Of a DNA stretch of 64,000 bases, positions 50,454 through 60,100 are shown in pieces. This stretch comes from Planobispora longispora (GTDB lineage: Bacteria; Actinomycetota; Actinomycetes; Streptosporangiales; Streptosporangiaceae). The position numbers and the translations under genes were made by a program. Each line of letters starts with the position of its first letter. Position 1 is the first letter of the stretch. The notes beneath the pieces were generated by a model. That model ran no database searches and was not told the DNA's origin. It was given only the letters and a program-made list of their open reading frames with translations. The stretch covers positions 1-64,000 of the forward strand of contig NZ_BOOH01000010.1 in assembly GCF_016863135.1 (NCBI RefSeq), written 5' to 3'.

Positions 50454-51171
50454 CACCCGCCCGGGCTGCTATCGATCACGGGCTCTCTTGTAGATCATTT
50501 CAGTCCGGGCGGTCTACCACTCCGATGACCGGCGGGAGATCCTCCTCGCCGAATCCGCTCCCGGCCGTCGGCGGCGTGCTCCCGCGCCCGCACGCGGTGG
50601 TGCTCGCCCACCAGCGAAGGCGCGACCCGCCCGGATCGCTCATGCCCGACTCGCCCACTGATCCGCCGCCGCGGGATCGATTTGCGCCATCGGCCCGTCA
50701 GGCTTCGATGGGGACGACGACGAGCACTGCCAATGCGGAGAAAGGCCGTCCCTTTTCCGGCGCCTGCGGTGATGTAGGTCTCGAACGGCTGAAGCGACCG
50801 GCGCGGGGCCTTGTTCCACCCGCACCCGGTGAATAACCGGTGGAGTGTTCCGTCTGCCGTACTCGTCGCCCGGAGGCGGAACCCGCTGACCCGGCAAGGC
50901 GCTGCCGACGTGCGCGCCCGAGCTCAATTCGATGGAGAGCGACCGGGCGCCTCCCGGCCGTGGCGGGCCTTGTTGGAATTTATGAGTCACCCGATAACCG
51001 GAACCCGATCCCGCGGCAGAGGTCTTCTGCGGGAATCTCCAGGTATTGATCTTCGGCAAAGCGCCTGCCAGTATGTCCAATGTCCGGACTGATCATGAAG
51101 AAAGCCATCCAGATAGCCTCTTCTGCGACTATCGCTTCCTTTGGTCGCAGCGCTTCAGGAGAAAGGCTACC
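50454..51171. other. Intergenic region without supported genes
   Basis: In this 718-bp stretch all open frames lack recognisable domains and good starts. Base composition falls towards A/T after about 50980, marking the change from the AftD locus to the secretome region. CCGGT/ACCGG around GAATA (about 50829-50843) is the only small inverted repeat noted. The promoter for the 51172 gene should lie in 51050-51150. Confidence 0.5.
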
Positions 51172-54100
51172 ATGCGTAAATCCGTCGTTACATTAACGAT
51201 GATCATGGCTCTGTCCGCAGGACAGTTTATGGGCTCGGCATCTGTCAGCGCCTCTGCCTCGTCTTCGGAGACGGCCGCCGTTGGGGACGGCCGCGGCTCG
51301 CTGCCGTATGGCGGTTCTACCGGTCTCGTGACCAATTCGCCCGGGAGGCGGGCGGAAATCCCCGCCCAGCAGGGGAGTGCTTCCGAAGGACTCCGCATCG
51401 CCGATGTCACGCTCGACCTGAGCGAGGATGGACGCACGGCAGTCATAGAATTGACGGCCCACGCGCCGGTTTCAGACGCATCGATCCGGGTGGGCTCCCA
51501 CCGCGGCGGCGTGTCGGCGCATATCGGCACCGCGCCTCTGGGGGATCTGCAGGCAGGGCAGTCCGTGCAACGCTCCATGGAGTTGCCGGAGTTCGCCGAG
51601 GGGGATACCGGGATCCTTGCGCAGGTGTTCACCGGTCCCGACGGAGCGGATTCTCAGTTCATTGCGGTGCGCAACGGGTCCCACGGAATCGTCACGGCCA
51701 TCAGCTTCGAAGGTCTCGCAGAGGCCGAACTCCAGCAGAAATTGAAGCTGGGCCTGCTGTCGGAGGACGAGTTCCAGGCGGAGGCGCTCAAACTTCACGC
51801 CGTTCCGGCTGCCGATCCGTCGTCGATCAAAGTCGCGCCGTTGCCGGACGAGAATCAGTCGCTCACCGCCGCGGCGGATCAGGTGACAATCAGCGGTACG
51901 GTGACTTATCTCGACCGGAATGGCATCAAAAGGCCAGTTCGGAATGCTCGGCTTGAGTTGGTCTCGACCAGCGGACTACCGGGACATGAAATCGGTAGAA
52001 CCAGTGGAACGGGCACCTTCAACGCAACCGTCGTGGACTTCAGAGCCGGCGAGTACATGCTCAAGGTCGTCACGGACAACGAGGTGGGGGTCATCCACAC
52101 GGGAAACGATTCCAACCCGTACTACGTGGCCTCCGGTCCCTATAGATGGTCGCCGGGAAACGCTTACTCCAGTGTGAACGTCGACATCGCCAACAACACT
52201 GATACGGGCAGGTCTTTCGCGCTGCTGGACGCCCTGCGCACAGTCGGGGCCCACTATCAGAGCATCCGCCGCTCCGACTGGCAGTCGAAGCTCCTCGTGA
52301 TCTACCCGGCCACCGGTTCCCGGATGAGCGGAGGAGTCATCTACACCGGAGGCAGCTCGCTCATCTGCTCCAGCGGCGGGGACCACTGCAACGAGGACGC
52401 CTTCGACTGGACCGTTCTCGCGCACGAGGCGGGACACGTGGTCGCGGACGAGGGAGGCTTCGTCTCCAGCCCCGGAGGAAGCCACGGTATCTGTGACAAC
52501 GCCTGGCAGGGCAGCAGGACGAAACAAGACGCCCTCGGCCTCGCCTGGAGCGAAGGCTGGGCTTCGTTCTACGGGTTGCAGGCGCTGCAGGCGCAGGGAG
52601 TGCCGGCGGGCATCCCGAATTACTCCCCGACGGTTTACCACGACGGCTCGATCTCGCCCCCGAACCCGTCGACGGTCGTGTTCTTCTACAACATCGAGAC
52701 GGCGAACGCGGCCAGCGGCGCCGGCGCCCTCACCTGCGCGCCGACCGGTGAGGACAGCGAACTGGCCGTTCAACGAGTGCTGTGGGACCTCTACGACTCC
52801 CAAGTCGATGCCGACTCCGGAGAGACGGCCGCCTGGGGGACGATGAACGACATCATCACCAAGCTCACCGCTGATGGTTCCACCACGTTCTCGGCCGCCT
52901 ACAAGGCGCTCAGCGCCGGCCGCAACTGGCAGGACCGCAAGGCGGGGCAGAAGGTGCTGGCCGCGCACGGCATGGGGCCCAAGACTGTCACGGTCGGCAC
53001 GACGTCCCCTCCGACCATCAGCTGGAGTCCCGCCGGTGGGACTTCCAACCACCCCAACAACCGTTTCGAGGTGCAGTTCGTCGATCCGGCCAACGGGCAA
53101 TCGATCAAATCTGTGACGGTCGCCACCACCACGTATACGCCCACCTTGCAGGAGTGGAACCAGATCACGATCGGCCGACCGGGTCTGGCGGTGCAGGTGG
53201 GAGGACGGCAGGCCACCGCCCCGGCGACGGGGCCATACTTCAGCGAGCCGGTGAACATCACCCCCACCGGCAACGGGGGGAAAATCATGGTGGTCGGCGA
53301 TTCGATCACCAACGGCCATGAAGGGGACTACACCTGGAGATATCGCCTGGCCAAGCACTTCGCCGCCAACAGTCTGAATGTGGACTTCGTCGGTCCCTAC
53401 CGCGGCACGTTCAACATGTACGCCAAGGACACCTCGGCCACCTACCGCGACGGGAACTTCGACAGCGACCATTTCTCACTGTGGGGATGGCACTACGCAG
53501 ACGCCAAGAACAAAATCCGAGGGATGGTGCAGACCTATAAGCCCGACTATCTCGCCGTGGCGCTCGGCTTCAACGACATCGCCTGGTACGGCGGAGCCGA
53601 CAGCACCATCACCTCGATGAGAGATTTCATCGCCGAGGCACGGGCCGCCAACCCCGACCTCAAGATTCTCGTCTCCAATGTGGTCAACCGCTCAGAGTTG
53701 GACGGCTGGTCGTGGCTGAATCCGGCGATCTCCGACTACAAGGCCAAGCTTCCCGGTGTGGTGACATCCCTGAGCACGACTCGATCACCGATCCATGTGG
53801 TGGACGTCAACAGCACCTTCAACCATGCGAGTGACGCCTACGACGGCTTGCACCCCAACGGGGTCGGCGAATACAAGATCGCCAAGGCGTTCGCCGACGC
53901 CTTCGCCACCCGTTTCGCGATCGGTTCGGCCTTCGGCTCCGTCCCCTCCAGCGTGCCCGGCATCACCTTGACGGCACCCGGGTGGGCGACGGCCCAGGTG
54001 GTTCCGGAGGGCATCCAGCTCAAGTGGGCCAGGGTCTACGGAGCCGGCGGATATTACATCCACACACGTGATGTGACGGCGGGCGAGCCGTTCCACAAAC

Positions 54101-54960
54101 TGCCCTACCCCATCGCCGGCGACAACTGGCTGTCCGGAGGTCTGATCAAGGGGCACACCTACGAATACAGGATCACCGCCGCTCACGGCACTCAGGAGAG
54201 CGCGGCCTCGCCGATCGCCTCAGGGGTGGCCAACCCGCAGACTCCTCCCCAGACCGAGGGCGTGAAACTGATTCCGGGCCAGACCAGCGTCGAGGTGACC
54301 TGGAAGCCGACCCCGGGGGCGACGAAGTACGAGGTCTACGGGCAGGACCAGACCACCGGAGCCTGGCTGCCCACGGTCACCGTCACCGGGACCAGCTACA
54401 CCTACACCGGGCTGGCTACCGACCACCGCTACAACATCGCTGTCGCCGGCGTCAACGCCGTCGGAGCCGGCGCGCCCGGAGGAGCCCTGCCCGCTCACAC
54501 CGGTCGCGGCGCGCCCCCCGCGGTCACCGGGGTCGACACCTGGCAGATCGGCCCGGCCGAGGCCCGGATCGAATGGAACCCCTCCTACGGCGCGATCGGC
54601 TACTGGATCGAGTACCTCGACCACACCCAGGCCAGTCCCACCTGGAGCCGCATGCCCTATCCCCTGGACGCCGCAACCCTCGATCCCGGATTCAGCGCGG
54701 GCTACCTGTTCAGCGGACCCACCAACTACAGTTTCCGGATCGTCGCCGCCAACGGCGGGCTGGAAGCCGCAGCCTCGGCGCCCGCCCGGGTCCGCCCGCA
54801 GAACCTTGCCGCCTCCCGGACGCTGACCGACAAGGAACTGGCGAAACTCCGCAAGGCTTCAAAGGAGGCGGGATACCTCTTCAAGCGGCTGCCGGACTCG
54901 GCATTCGGCGTCCCGCCGCAGAATGCCGGAGACTGCTACTGCCTGCAAGGCCGGCGTTAG
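51172..54960 (+). CDS. Secreted modular protein: metallopeptidase, SGNH hydrolase and FnIII domains
   Basis: The 1262-residue protein starts at ATG 51172 (AGGAGAAAGG upstream) with a signal peptide ending near SASVSASA. An uncharacterised N-terminal part (about 50-225) and an Ig/carboxypeptidase-regulatory-like domain (about 235-330) follow. A zinc peptidase domain has HEAGH at 418-422 and a downstream SEGWASFYG whose Glu is the likely third ligand. The SGNH/GDSL esterase domain (about 705-920) has GDSIT with Ser711, GFND and DGLHPN with Asp891/His894. About three fibronectin type III repeats (925-1220) precede a Cys-containing tail DCYCLQGRR. Both catalytic sets look complete. It should be exported and could cleave protein and remove acyl groups from a matrix. 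The combination is unusual. Codon use is less GC-extreme than in upstream genes. Confidence 0.85.
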   Translation: MRKSVVTLTMIMALSAGQFMGSASVSASASSSETAAVGDGRGSLPYGGSTGLVTNSPGRRAEIPAQQGSASEGLRIADVTLDLSEDGRTAVIELTAHAPVSDASIRVGSHRGGVSAHIGTAPLGDLQAGQSVQRSMELPEFAEGDTGILAQVFTGPDGADSQFIAVRNGSHGIVTAISFEGLAEAELQQKLKLGLLSEDEFQAEALKLHAVPAADPSSIKVAPLPDENQSLTAAADQVTISGTVTYLDRNGIKRPVRNARLELVSTSGLPGHEIGRTSGTGTFNATVVDFRAGEYMLKVVTDNEVGVIHTGNDSNPYYVASGPYRWSPGNAYSSVNVDIANNTDTGRSFALLDALRTVGAHYQSIRRSDWQSKLLVIYPATGSRMSGGVIYTGGSSLICSSGGDHCNEDAFDWTVLAHEAGHVVADEGGFVSSPGGSHGICDNAWQGSRTKQDALGLAWSEGWASFYGLQALQAQGVPAGIPNYSPTVYHDGSISPPNPSTVVFFYNIETANAASGAGALTCAPTGEDSELAVQRVLWDLYDSQVDADSGETAAWGTMNDIITKLTADGSTTFSAAYKALSAGRNWQDRKAGQKVLAAHGMGPKTVTVGTTSPPTISWSPAGGTSNHPNNRFEVQFVDPANGQSIKSVTVATTTYTPTLQEWNQITIGRPGLAVQVGGRQATAPATGPYFSEPVNITPTGNGGKIMVVGDSITNGHEGDYTWRYRLAKHFAANSLNVDFVGPYRGTFNMYAKDTSATYRDGNFDSDHFSLWGWHYADAKNKIRGMVQTYKPDYLAVALGFNDIAWYGGADSTITSMRDFIAEARAANPDLKILVSNVVNRSELDGWSWLNPAISDYKAKLPGVVTSLSTTRSPIHVVDVNSTFNHASDAYDGLHPNGVGEYKIAKAFADAFATRFAIGSAFGSVPSSVPGITLTAPGWATAQVVPEGIQLKWARVYGAGGYYIHTRDVTAGEPFHKLPYPIAGDNWLSGGLIKGHTYEYRITAAHGTQESAASPIASGVANPQTPPQTEGVKLIPGQTSVEVTWKPTPGATKYEVYGQDQTTGAWLPTVTVTGTSYTYTGLATDHRYNIAVAGVNAVGAGAPGGALPAHTGRGAPPAVTGVDTWQIGPAEARIEWNPSYGAIGYWIEYLDHTQASPTWSRMPYPLDAATLDPGFSAGYLFSGPTNYSFRIVAANGGLEAAASAPARVRPQNLAASRTLTDKELAKLRKASKEAGYLFKRLPDSAFGVPPQNAGDCYCLQGRR

Positions 54961-54989
54961 CGGTGTGAGGAAGGACCAGGTGCCGTACG

Positions 54990-55018
54990 GCGGTGCCCCC
55001 GTGGCTCGGGGGTGCCGC
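54990..55018. terminator. Terminator after the metallopeptidase/SGNH gene
   Basis: CCCCCG/CGGGGG with loop TGGCT, extended by GCGG/CCGC across a TG mismatch, begins 30 bp after the stop. Confidence 0.75.
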
Positions 55019-55140
55019 TGTGCGGACCTCGTGTCCTGATGGTCTCCGAGTACCAGAACTTATGATCGGGTCAGCGCAGACCGCGGCTGACCGACATGCT
55101 TCCGGAGACGTATGTCGTCTCACTAGCGCGAGGAGGTCCC

Positions 55141-55602
55141 ATGCCGAAGCGGTGGAAGCTCCGCATGCTGGCATGCGCGACTGCGACGGCGGCGGCACTG
55201 TCCGGATGCGCGGAACCGGTCGTCTGCAAGCCGTGTCCTGGAAACAGGGTGCAGCTGACCGCGCATCAATCGATCGTAAGGCCCGATCACACGTATGAAC
55301 TGTGTGACGCACGCGGCGTCTGCAGTGAAGGCCAGGTGGCAGCTTCCGGACCGTCCGGCTCTCCCACCCCTGCCGCGGGGACCGGTGCCACAGCTGGAAC
55401 CCAGCTTCCCGTCGCCGTCGTCAATCTCCCCGGAGACGCCACCGGCTACTCGCGTATGTCCGTCCAGGCCGTCATCAAGGATGCGAGGGGACGGATCATC
55501 GGTGAAGGAGAAGCCACCTTCCCCGAGTACCCGCAAGTCGAATCCGAGCCGTGTCACTGCTACAACGCGTTTGTCCAGGTGGATATCTATCCCAGGTCGT
55601 GA
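55141..55602 (+). CDS. Cysteine-rich lipoprotein of unknown function
   Basis: The 153-residue product begins MPKRWKLRMLACATATAAAL with lipobox LSGC (Cys23). The mature part opens EPVVCKPCPGN, continues through YELCDARGVCSEG and a Ser/Pro/Gly-rich linker, then a beta-rich domain with VQAVIKDARGRIIGEGEATF. It ends with PCHCYNAFVQVDIYPRS. Six mature cysteines after Cys23, in CxxC and CxC arrangements, suggest disulfides or redox exchange outside the cell. GGAGG lies 5 bases before the ATG at 55141; an upstream in-frame start is not supported. It lies between the giant metallopeptidase gene and the fulvocin-like gene, with which it is convergent. Confidence 0.75.
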   Translation: MPKRWKLRMLACATATAAALSGCAEPVVCKPCPGNRVQLTAHQSIVRPDHTYELCDARGVCSEGQVAASGPSGSPTPAAGTGATAGTQLPVAVVNLPGDATGYSRMSVQAVIKDARGRIIGEGEATFPEYPQVESEPCHCYNAFVQVDIYPRS

Positions 55603-55661
55603 TGCGCGGCGCTCGGACCGCCGCCAGTGCAGATCGCAGAGCTGTGGCGATGCGATTGTTT

Positions 55662-55690
55662 GCGCGGTGACGCCGAAGGCGTCACCGCGC
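55662..55690. terminator. Bidirectional terminator between lipoprotein and fulvocin-like gene
   Basis: A perfect 13-bp stem (arm GCGCGGTGACGCC) with loop GAA lies between two convergent genes. Confidence 0.85.
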
Positions 55691-55757
55691 CTCGCTCAAG
55701 AGGGATCGGCTGCGACGGGCCGGTTCTCAGGCCGCCGCAGCTTCACCGTGAAACTCA

Positions 55758-56774
55758 TTAATAGCAGATCCATCCTTGGGTGGTGCGTGCACAGCACATT
55801 CCATTGCACGGCCAGACCCATCCTGGACCGCATCCCATTCCGGATGAGGAGCAGCTGTACGCCCCCCGACGGCAGGGCTGGTAGCTCGGGCAGTTGTTGG
55901 GGAGGTCGGCCGAGCAGCCGCAATCGCTTGCCGCGGCGAGAGTCGATTGATCCGATGCGATATGAGGCTTCTGGGGGCCTAGGTTGGACAGCAAGGCATG
56001 AGCCTCATCGGCACCGAAGGCGGCAATAGCCGCAGTATTCAGCGACTGAAGTTTGTCGTATGTCTCCTCAGTCGGCAGAACAGCGAAGGTAGTGACGTCG
56101 CGATACAGCTCTAGAGCAGTCCTGATCACTTCTTGCTGCTCGGCGCTCATATTCGGGTGTGATTGCCGATACCTCTGGACATGGGTGACCCAGAGATTGC
56201 TGCGGACCTTGGGAGAGAGTTCGGTGAAGATGGCCTGACGGTGCGACAGGTCGTGTGCGCTGAACGCCTCGTAGGTCTGTGGAAGATTCGCCTTATTCGC
56301 TTCGACCCACGCCTCGGCAGGCGAAGGGGAGTCCGAAGCGGCCTGGGCGAGCGATGTCCTGCCGGCGATCACGGATACGGCGATTCCGAGGCCGGCGGTC
56401 CGGAGGAAGCGGCGACGGCCCGAGGCGGCGCCGGAATGGGCGTCGTCATGCCTCTCCGCCTCCTTCCGCGCTTCGCCGAGCGCGGCCAGCAGGCCGTACG
56501 TCCCGCGGAATCCCAGCCGGGAGGCGAGTCGAATCGCCATGGCCGGGCCCGTCCACGCGCGTACATCAGCATCATCGACCCTGATGAGAGTGGGGGCGTA
56601 CGGCGCGTCTTCGCCGAGCGCCTGTTTCCTCCACGTGACGACGTTGGGGTGTGTCAGCGGAATTATTCCGAGACGATTACCGCTGAATTTCTTCACTTTG
56701 TCGGCGAGTCCTCGGCATTGGCCACAGGACGCGTCGAAAGCGAGAATCCACTGGGATTTTGAATTTTCCTTCAT
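55758..56774 (-). CDS. Fulvocin C-related bacteriocin-like protein with DCC/thioredoxin-like N-terminus and internal Tat motif
   Basis: The 338-residue protein starts at ATG 56774 (GGAG 8 bases upstream). Residues 1-100 resemble a DCC/DUF393 thiol-disulfide domain, with DASCGQCRGLADKV giving Cys17/Cys20. Residues 120-146 read RRRFLRTAGLGIAVSVIAG, a twin-arginine-like export segment placed internally. A helical region (about 150-280) follows. The last 55 residues contain ten cysteines, with CGCSADLPNNCPSYQPC, SCSSSGMGCGPGWVW and PCNGMCC. This tail follows the cysteine spacing and the GCGxGWV core of fulvocin C, a 45-residue myxobacterial bacteriocin. Release by cleavage before residue 284 is inferred. 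An in-frame ATG at 56792 is less likely. Confidence 0.82.
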   Translation of the reverse strand: MKENSKSQWILAFDASCGQCRGLADKVKKFSGNRLGIIPLTHPNVVTWRKQALGEDAPYAPTLIRVDDADVRAWTGPAMAIRLASRLGFRGTYGLLAALGEARKEAERHDDAHSGAASGRRRFLRTAGLGIAVSVIAGRTSLAQAASDSPSPAEAWVEANKANLPQTYEAFSAHDLSHRQAIFTELSPKVRSNLWVTHVQRYRQSHPNMSAEQQEVIRTALELYRDVTTFAVLPTEETYDKLQSLNTAAIAAFGADEAHALLSNLGPQKPHIASDQSTLAAASDCGCSADLPNNCPSYQPCRRGAYSCSSSGMGCGPGWVWPCNGMCCARTTQGWICY

Positions 56775-57135
56775 GGTGTTTTCTCCGTGCATGTACGCCT
56801 ATGTGACAAATGGAATCTATGAGGCCGTCAAATTCATGTCAAGTGGCAATGAATGTGAAATCATCTCAAGTCGATCACGTCGTTTCCGGTGTGCGTGTGA
56901 ACTCTTTCCGGGCATGCCTGCAGGATGCGGGACAGATTAACGATGTGAAACCGATCCTCGTCTCAGCGTGCGCCGCAAGGGCTGAGGAGGAGAGCGGTGT
57001 CGCCGTCGTCCAATGAAACGCAGGGAGCTCGGGAGCACCGCCGTGAACGATGCCGGATGCTCACGGCGGCCTCCCCGAGAAACTTCGCTGCCGGGTGTGA
57101 CAGCGACCTGGTTGTGACGCCCGCCGACTATGGGA
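56775..57135. other. A/T-rich intergenic region between fulvocin-like gene and giant metallopeptidase gene
   Basis: No gene is supported here. The part near 56790-56890 is clearly A/T-rich for this genome and should hold the promoter of the minus-strand fulvocin-like gene. The part near 57030-57070 holds a hairpin that could end the 57136-61044 transcript. Confidence 0.5.
57038..57069 (-). terminator. Hairpin downstream of the giant metallopeptidase/propeller gene
   Basis: CCGCCGTGA and TCACGGCGG form a perfect 9-bp stem with a 14-base loop, 67 bp past the minus-strand stop. Confidence 0.55.
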
Positions 57136-60100
57136 TCAGGGAACCCATGAGCAGGCGGTGTTGGATTTGGCGCTTGCGCCGCCCATGTTCTCGGCGGTCA
57201 TCTGGAAGCAGTAGTACTCGCCGCCGGCGAGGGGCGAGACGAGGGCGCTGCGACTGTCCTCTCCCCAGGGACCGATCTTGGTTGGTGGTTGGGACCCGGT
57301 CCAATAATGGATGTAGTAATGGACGCCGCTGGACGGGTAGGTGACCCCGTTCCAGGACACCTTGACAGTGTTGGCTCCGGATCCGGTGGCCGTCACCCCG
57401 GTGGGCGCGGCGGGCTTCGTCACCTGAACGACCTTGCTCTCAGTGTTCGATCTGCGGCCCTCGATCGCATTCTTGGTGCTGGAGAAGGGCACGACGTACC
57501 ACTCGAAGGTGTGTCCGTGGTTCCACGGCCCGCCGATGGGATCCACCCGGGCTTCCGGCTTGTTGGTCCACAACTCGTACTTCTTCCAGCTTTCCCCCAC
57601 CGTGGCGTCACGGTGCCAGATCCAGTACCACACCCCCTGGCCCACGTCGTCCCATTTGAGATTGACGTGTCCCTGAGGTTGGACGGTCGCTGCGAGACCG
57701 CTGGCCTGGCGATCCTGGAGCCTGGGACATCCACCGTTGCTCCGCTGCGGCTCGATCTCGTTGTCATACCAGGAATTGTCCGGAGCCAGCGCGGACATTC
57801 CCACCGCCGTACGGGTCTCCTCGGCGGGTGGGAGCTTGCCGTCGGGCGGCGGGGGCGGCGCGTTGGGCGGACGACCGGTATCGGTGAAGGCGGGCGGATG
57901 GATACCCCGCCCGACGGCGGTTTCCTGGGGCGGTGGGTCCTGAGGAACTGCTGCCGCCGACGGGGCTTCCAGGACAGGGGACACCGTCCGCGGGGCGACG
58001 GGCGAGAAGAAGGCCGTTATGGGGACGTCGATGAACCGGGGCTGGTAGGTCTCGGGGTAATAGTCCGTCCTGATGCGGCAGCCGATGTTCACCGCGCTGG
58101 TGTTGACGTTGTAGGAGATCACCACCCTGCTCGGATCCGATGACAGTCCAGGGTGGATGCGCGCCTCGTAGATCGCATAGAAGTTCGGGCTGGTGTGAGC
58201 CTCCGGCGGGGAGTACAAAGTCACCCGGGTGTTGGTGAACCCCCACGGCGTCCTCGACGGATTGGCCGCGATCGTGCCCGGCGTGACGTGCGGATCGGCA
58301 TGGTGGATCAGCCAGAACTGGTCGTTGATGTGGGCGACGCTGAAGCCTCCCTCGGCCAGCGGACCCAGGGGCCGGGAAGCCGAGCAGGATGTCCCCCACT
58401 GGGGATTCCCGGCGGCGTCGGTTCCGCTGAAGTAACGCCAGGAGGACTCATCGGTCAGGTCGGCGGAGATCGGGGTGCGGGCGACGAAGATCCGCTTGCC
58501 GAAGGTGGCCTTGGACTCGAACCCATAGATGTAGGTGTAATCACCCTGGTCCACCAGCGCCGTGCCCCAGATGATGGGATACGGCGCCGCGACGAAGCAG
58601 TCGGCCAGTGCTTCCGGAGTCTTCTTGACGACGGTGTTGTTCTCCAACTCGTCGATGGAGAACGTCGTGACCGCGCCGCGCGTGTGTTCGTCCGCGATGC
58701 CCTTGTAGTAGAACTTCACGACCCGGTCGCCCTGGACCTTGGCGTCGCCCGTCCAGTACTGCGAGCCCTGGCCGACCGGTGTGTGAGCGTAGCGGGACCA
58801 GAAGTCGATCGAGGTGTCGGTCTCCTTGCAGGTGTTGCCGCCGGTGATCGTGCGCAGGCTCGAACCGTTCTGGACGACGATCGAGTTCCGGATGAAGCTG
58901 GTCTCGAACCCGCCCGGCCGCTTGCCGGGGCTGCCGAGGATGGTGTCGGAGAAGAACCAGGCACGCTTACCGGAGGGCAGCTTCACCGACTGCGTGGCGT
59001 CCCCGCCGCTCCAGTCCGCACATCCGGCGGTGCTGGCGTAGTTCTTGAACATGTTGGTGAAGGTGGTGTTGGGACGGACGCCGGCCTCGGTCGTCACGGA
59101 GGCGGTCCAGTTCACCTGTTGTCCAGCTCCCTGGGGCACGGCGGCGCCGTCCGCCCACAGGTCTGTACGGGTTGCGATCAGGGTGACGGTCTCACCTCCC
59201 TGGACTGACAGGAAGAGGTCGTGTTGCAGGTCGTCTCCCCTGGCCTGGGCGCTCACCCAACGCTTGGGCGTCCTGGAGGACAGGTTGTCCCAGGCGATGA
59301 GGAAGTAGGTGAATTCCACCTCGCTGTCGGGTCCCCCTTGATCGGGGGCTGTCACGCGGACCATCATCCGGCCCTGTCCGGTGGCGGGGGGAGACAGCTC
59401 TATATAGGAAGTTCCCCCTGGCCAGACCGTGGTGTATCCGCTGCTTGACCCGCCGCCCCAGGCGAGGCTCTTCTCTGCGGCTCGTGCGGGACGACCGGTC
59501 TTGAGCAGGGCGCGCCAGGTGGTGGATGCATCGGGGTCGACGTAGCCGTCGGATGCGCGAAGGAATGTGCTCAGGTTCGGGGTTGTGCCGGTAAGCCGGT
59601 AGTTGGCTACGGCAAAGCCCTGCAGTTCTGTCCCCAGGTCGCGGCCGTATCCGGCCAGCACCTGTTCGATCGCCTCGATCGGCAGTTTGTTGCCCATCGC
59701 CTGCCAGGTCTTCAGCACGAAGTCGAGACTTGTCCGCTCGGTCAGGTAGCTGGCGAAGATGAACGCCCCGTACTGGCGTTTGGGGCTGGTGCTCCACGGA
59801 TTCAGTGCCGAGTTGAGCGCGAGTTCAGGGTGGTCGAGGAAGAGCGGAAGGTTCCAGGCGTAGGCGTCAGGTTGCGGTCCGGAGGAGTTGATCTGCTTGT
59901 ACAGCGTGTGCGTGGCCCACTCGGCGGTGGCCTCCATCCACCAATTGATCGAGGTCACATTCGCGCCCAGGTGCGCGTTGGACAGGTAGTGGTACTGCAC
60001 CGCGTGGAACATCTCGTGGTAGGGCAGATAGGTGTATTTCCAGTCACGCCGGGTCGAGCTGCCAGGCAGGGGGTCCCCAGGGTCGGCGGGCAGCAGGATC

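Noticed and set aside
50640-51080. 146-codon minus-strand open frame in the 50.5-51.2 kb gap
   Set aside because: No domain, poor start and no conserved motif. It could be a decayed gene but nothing supports that.
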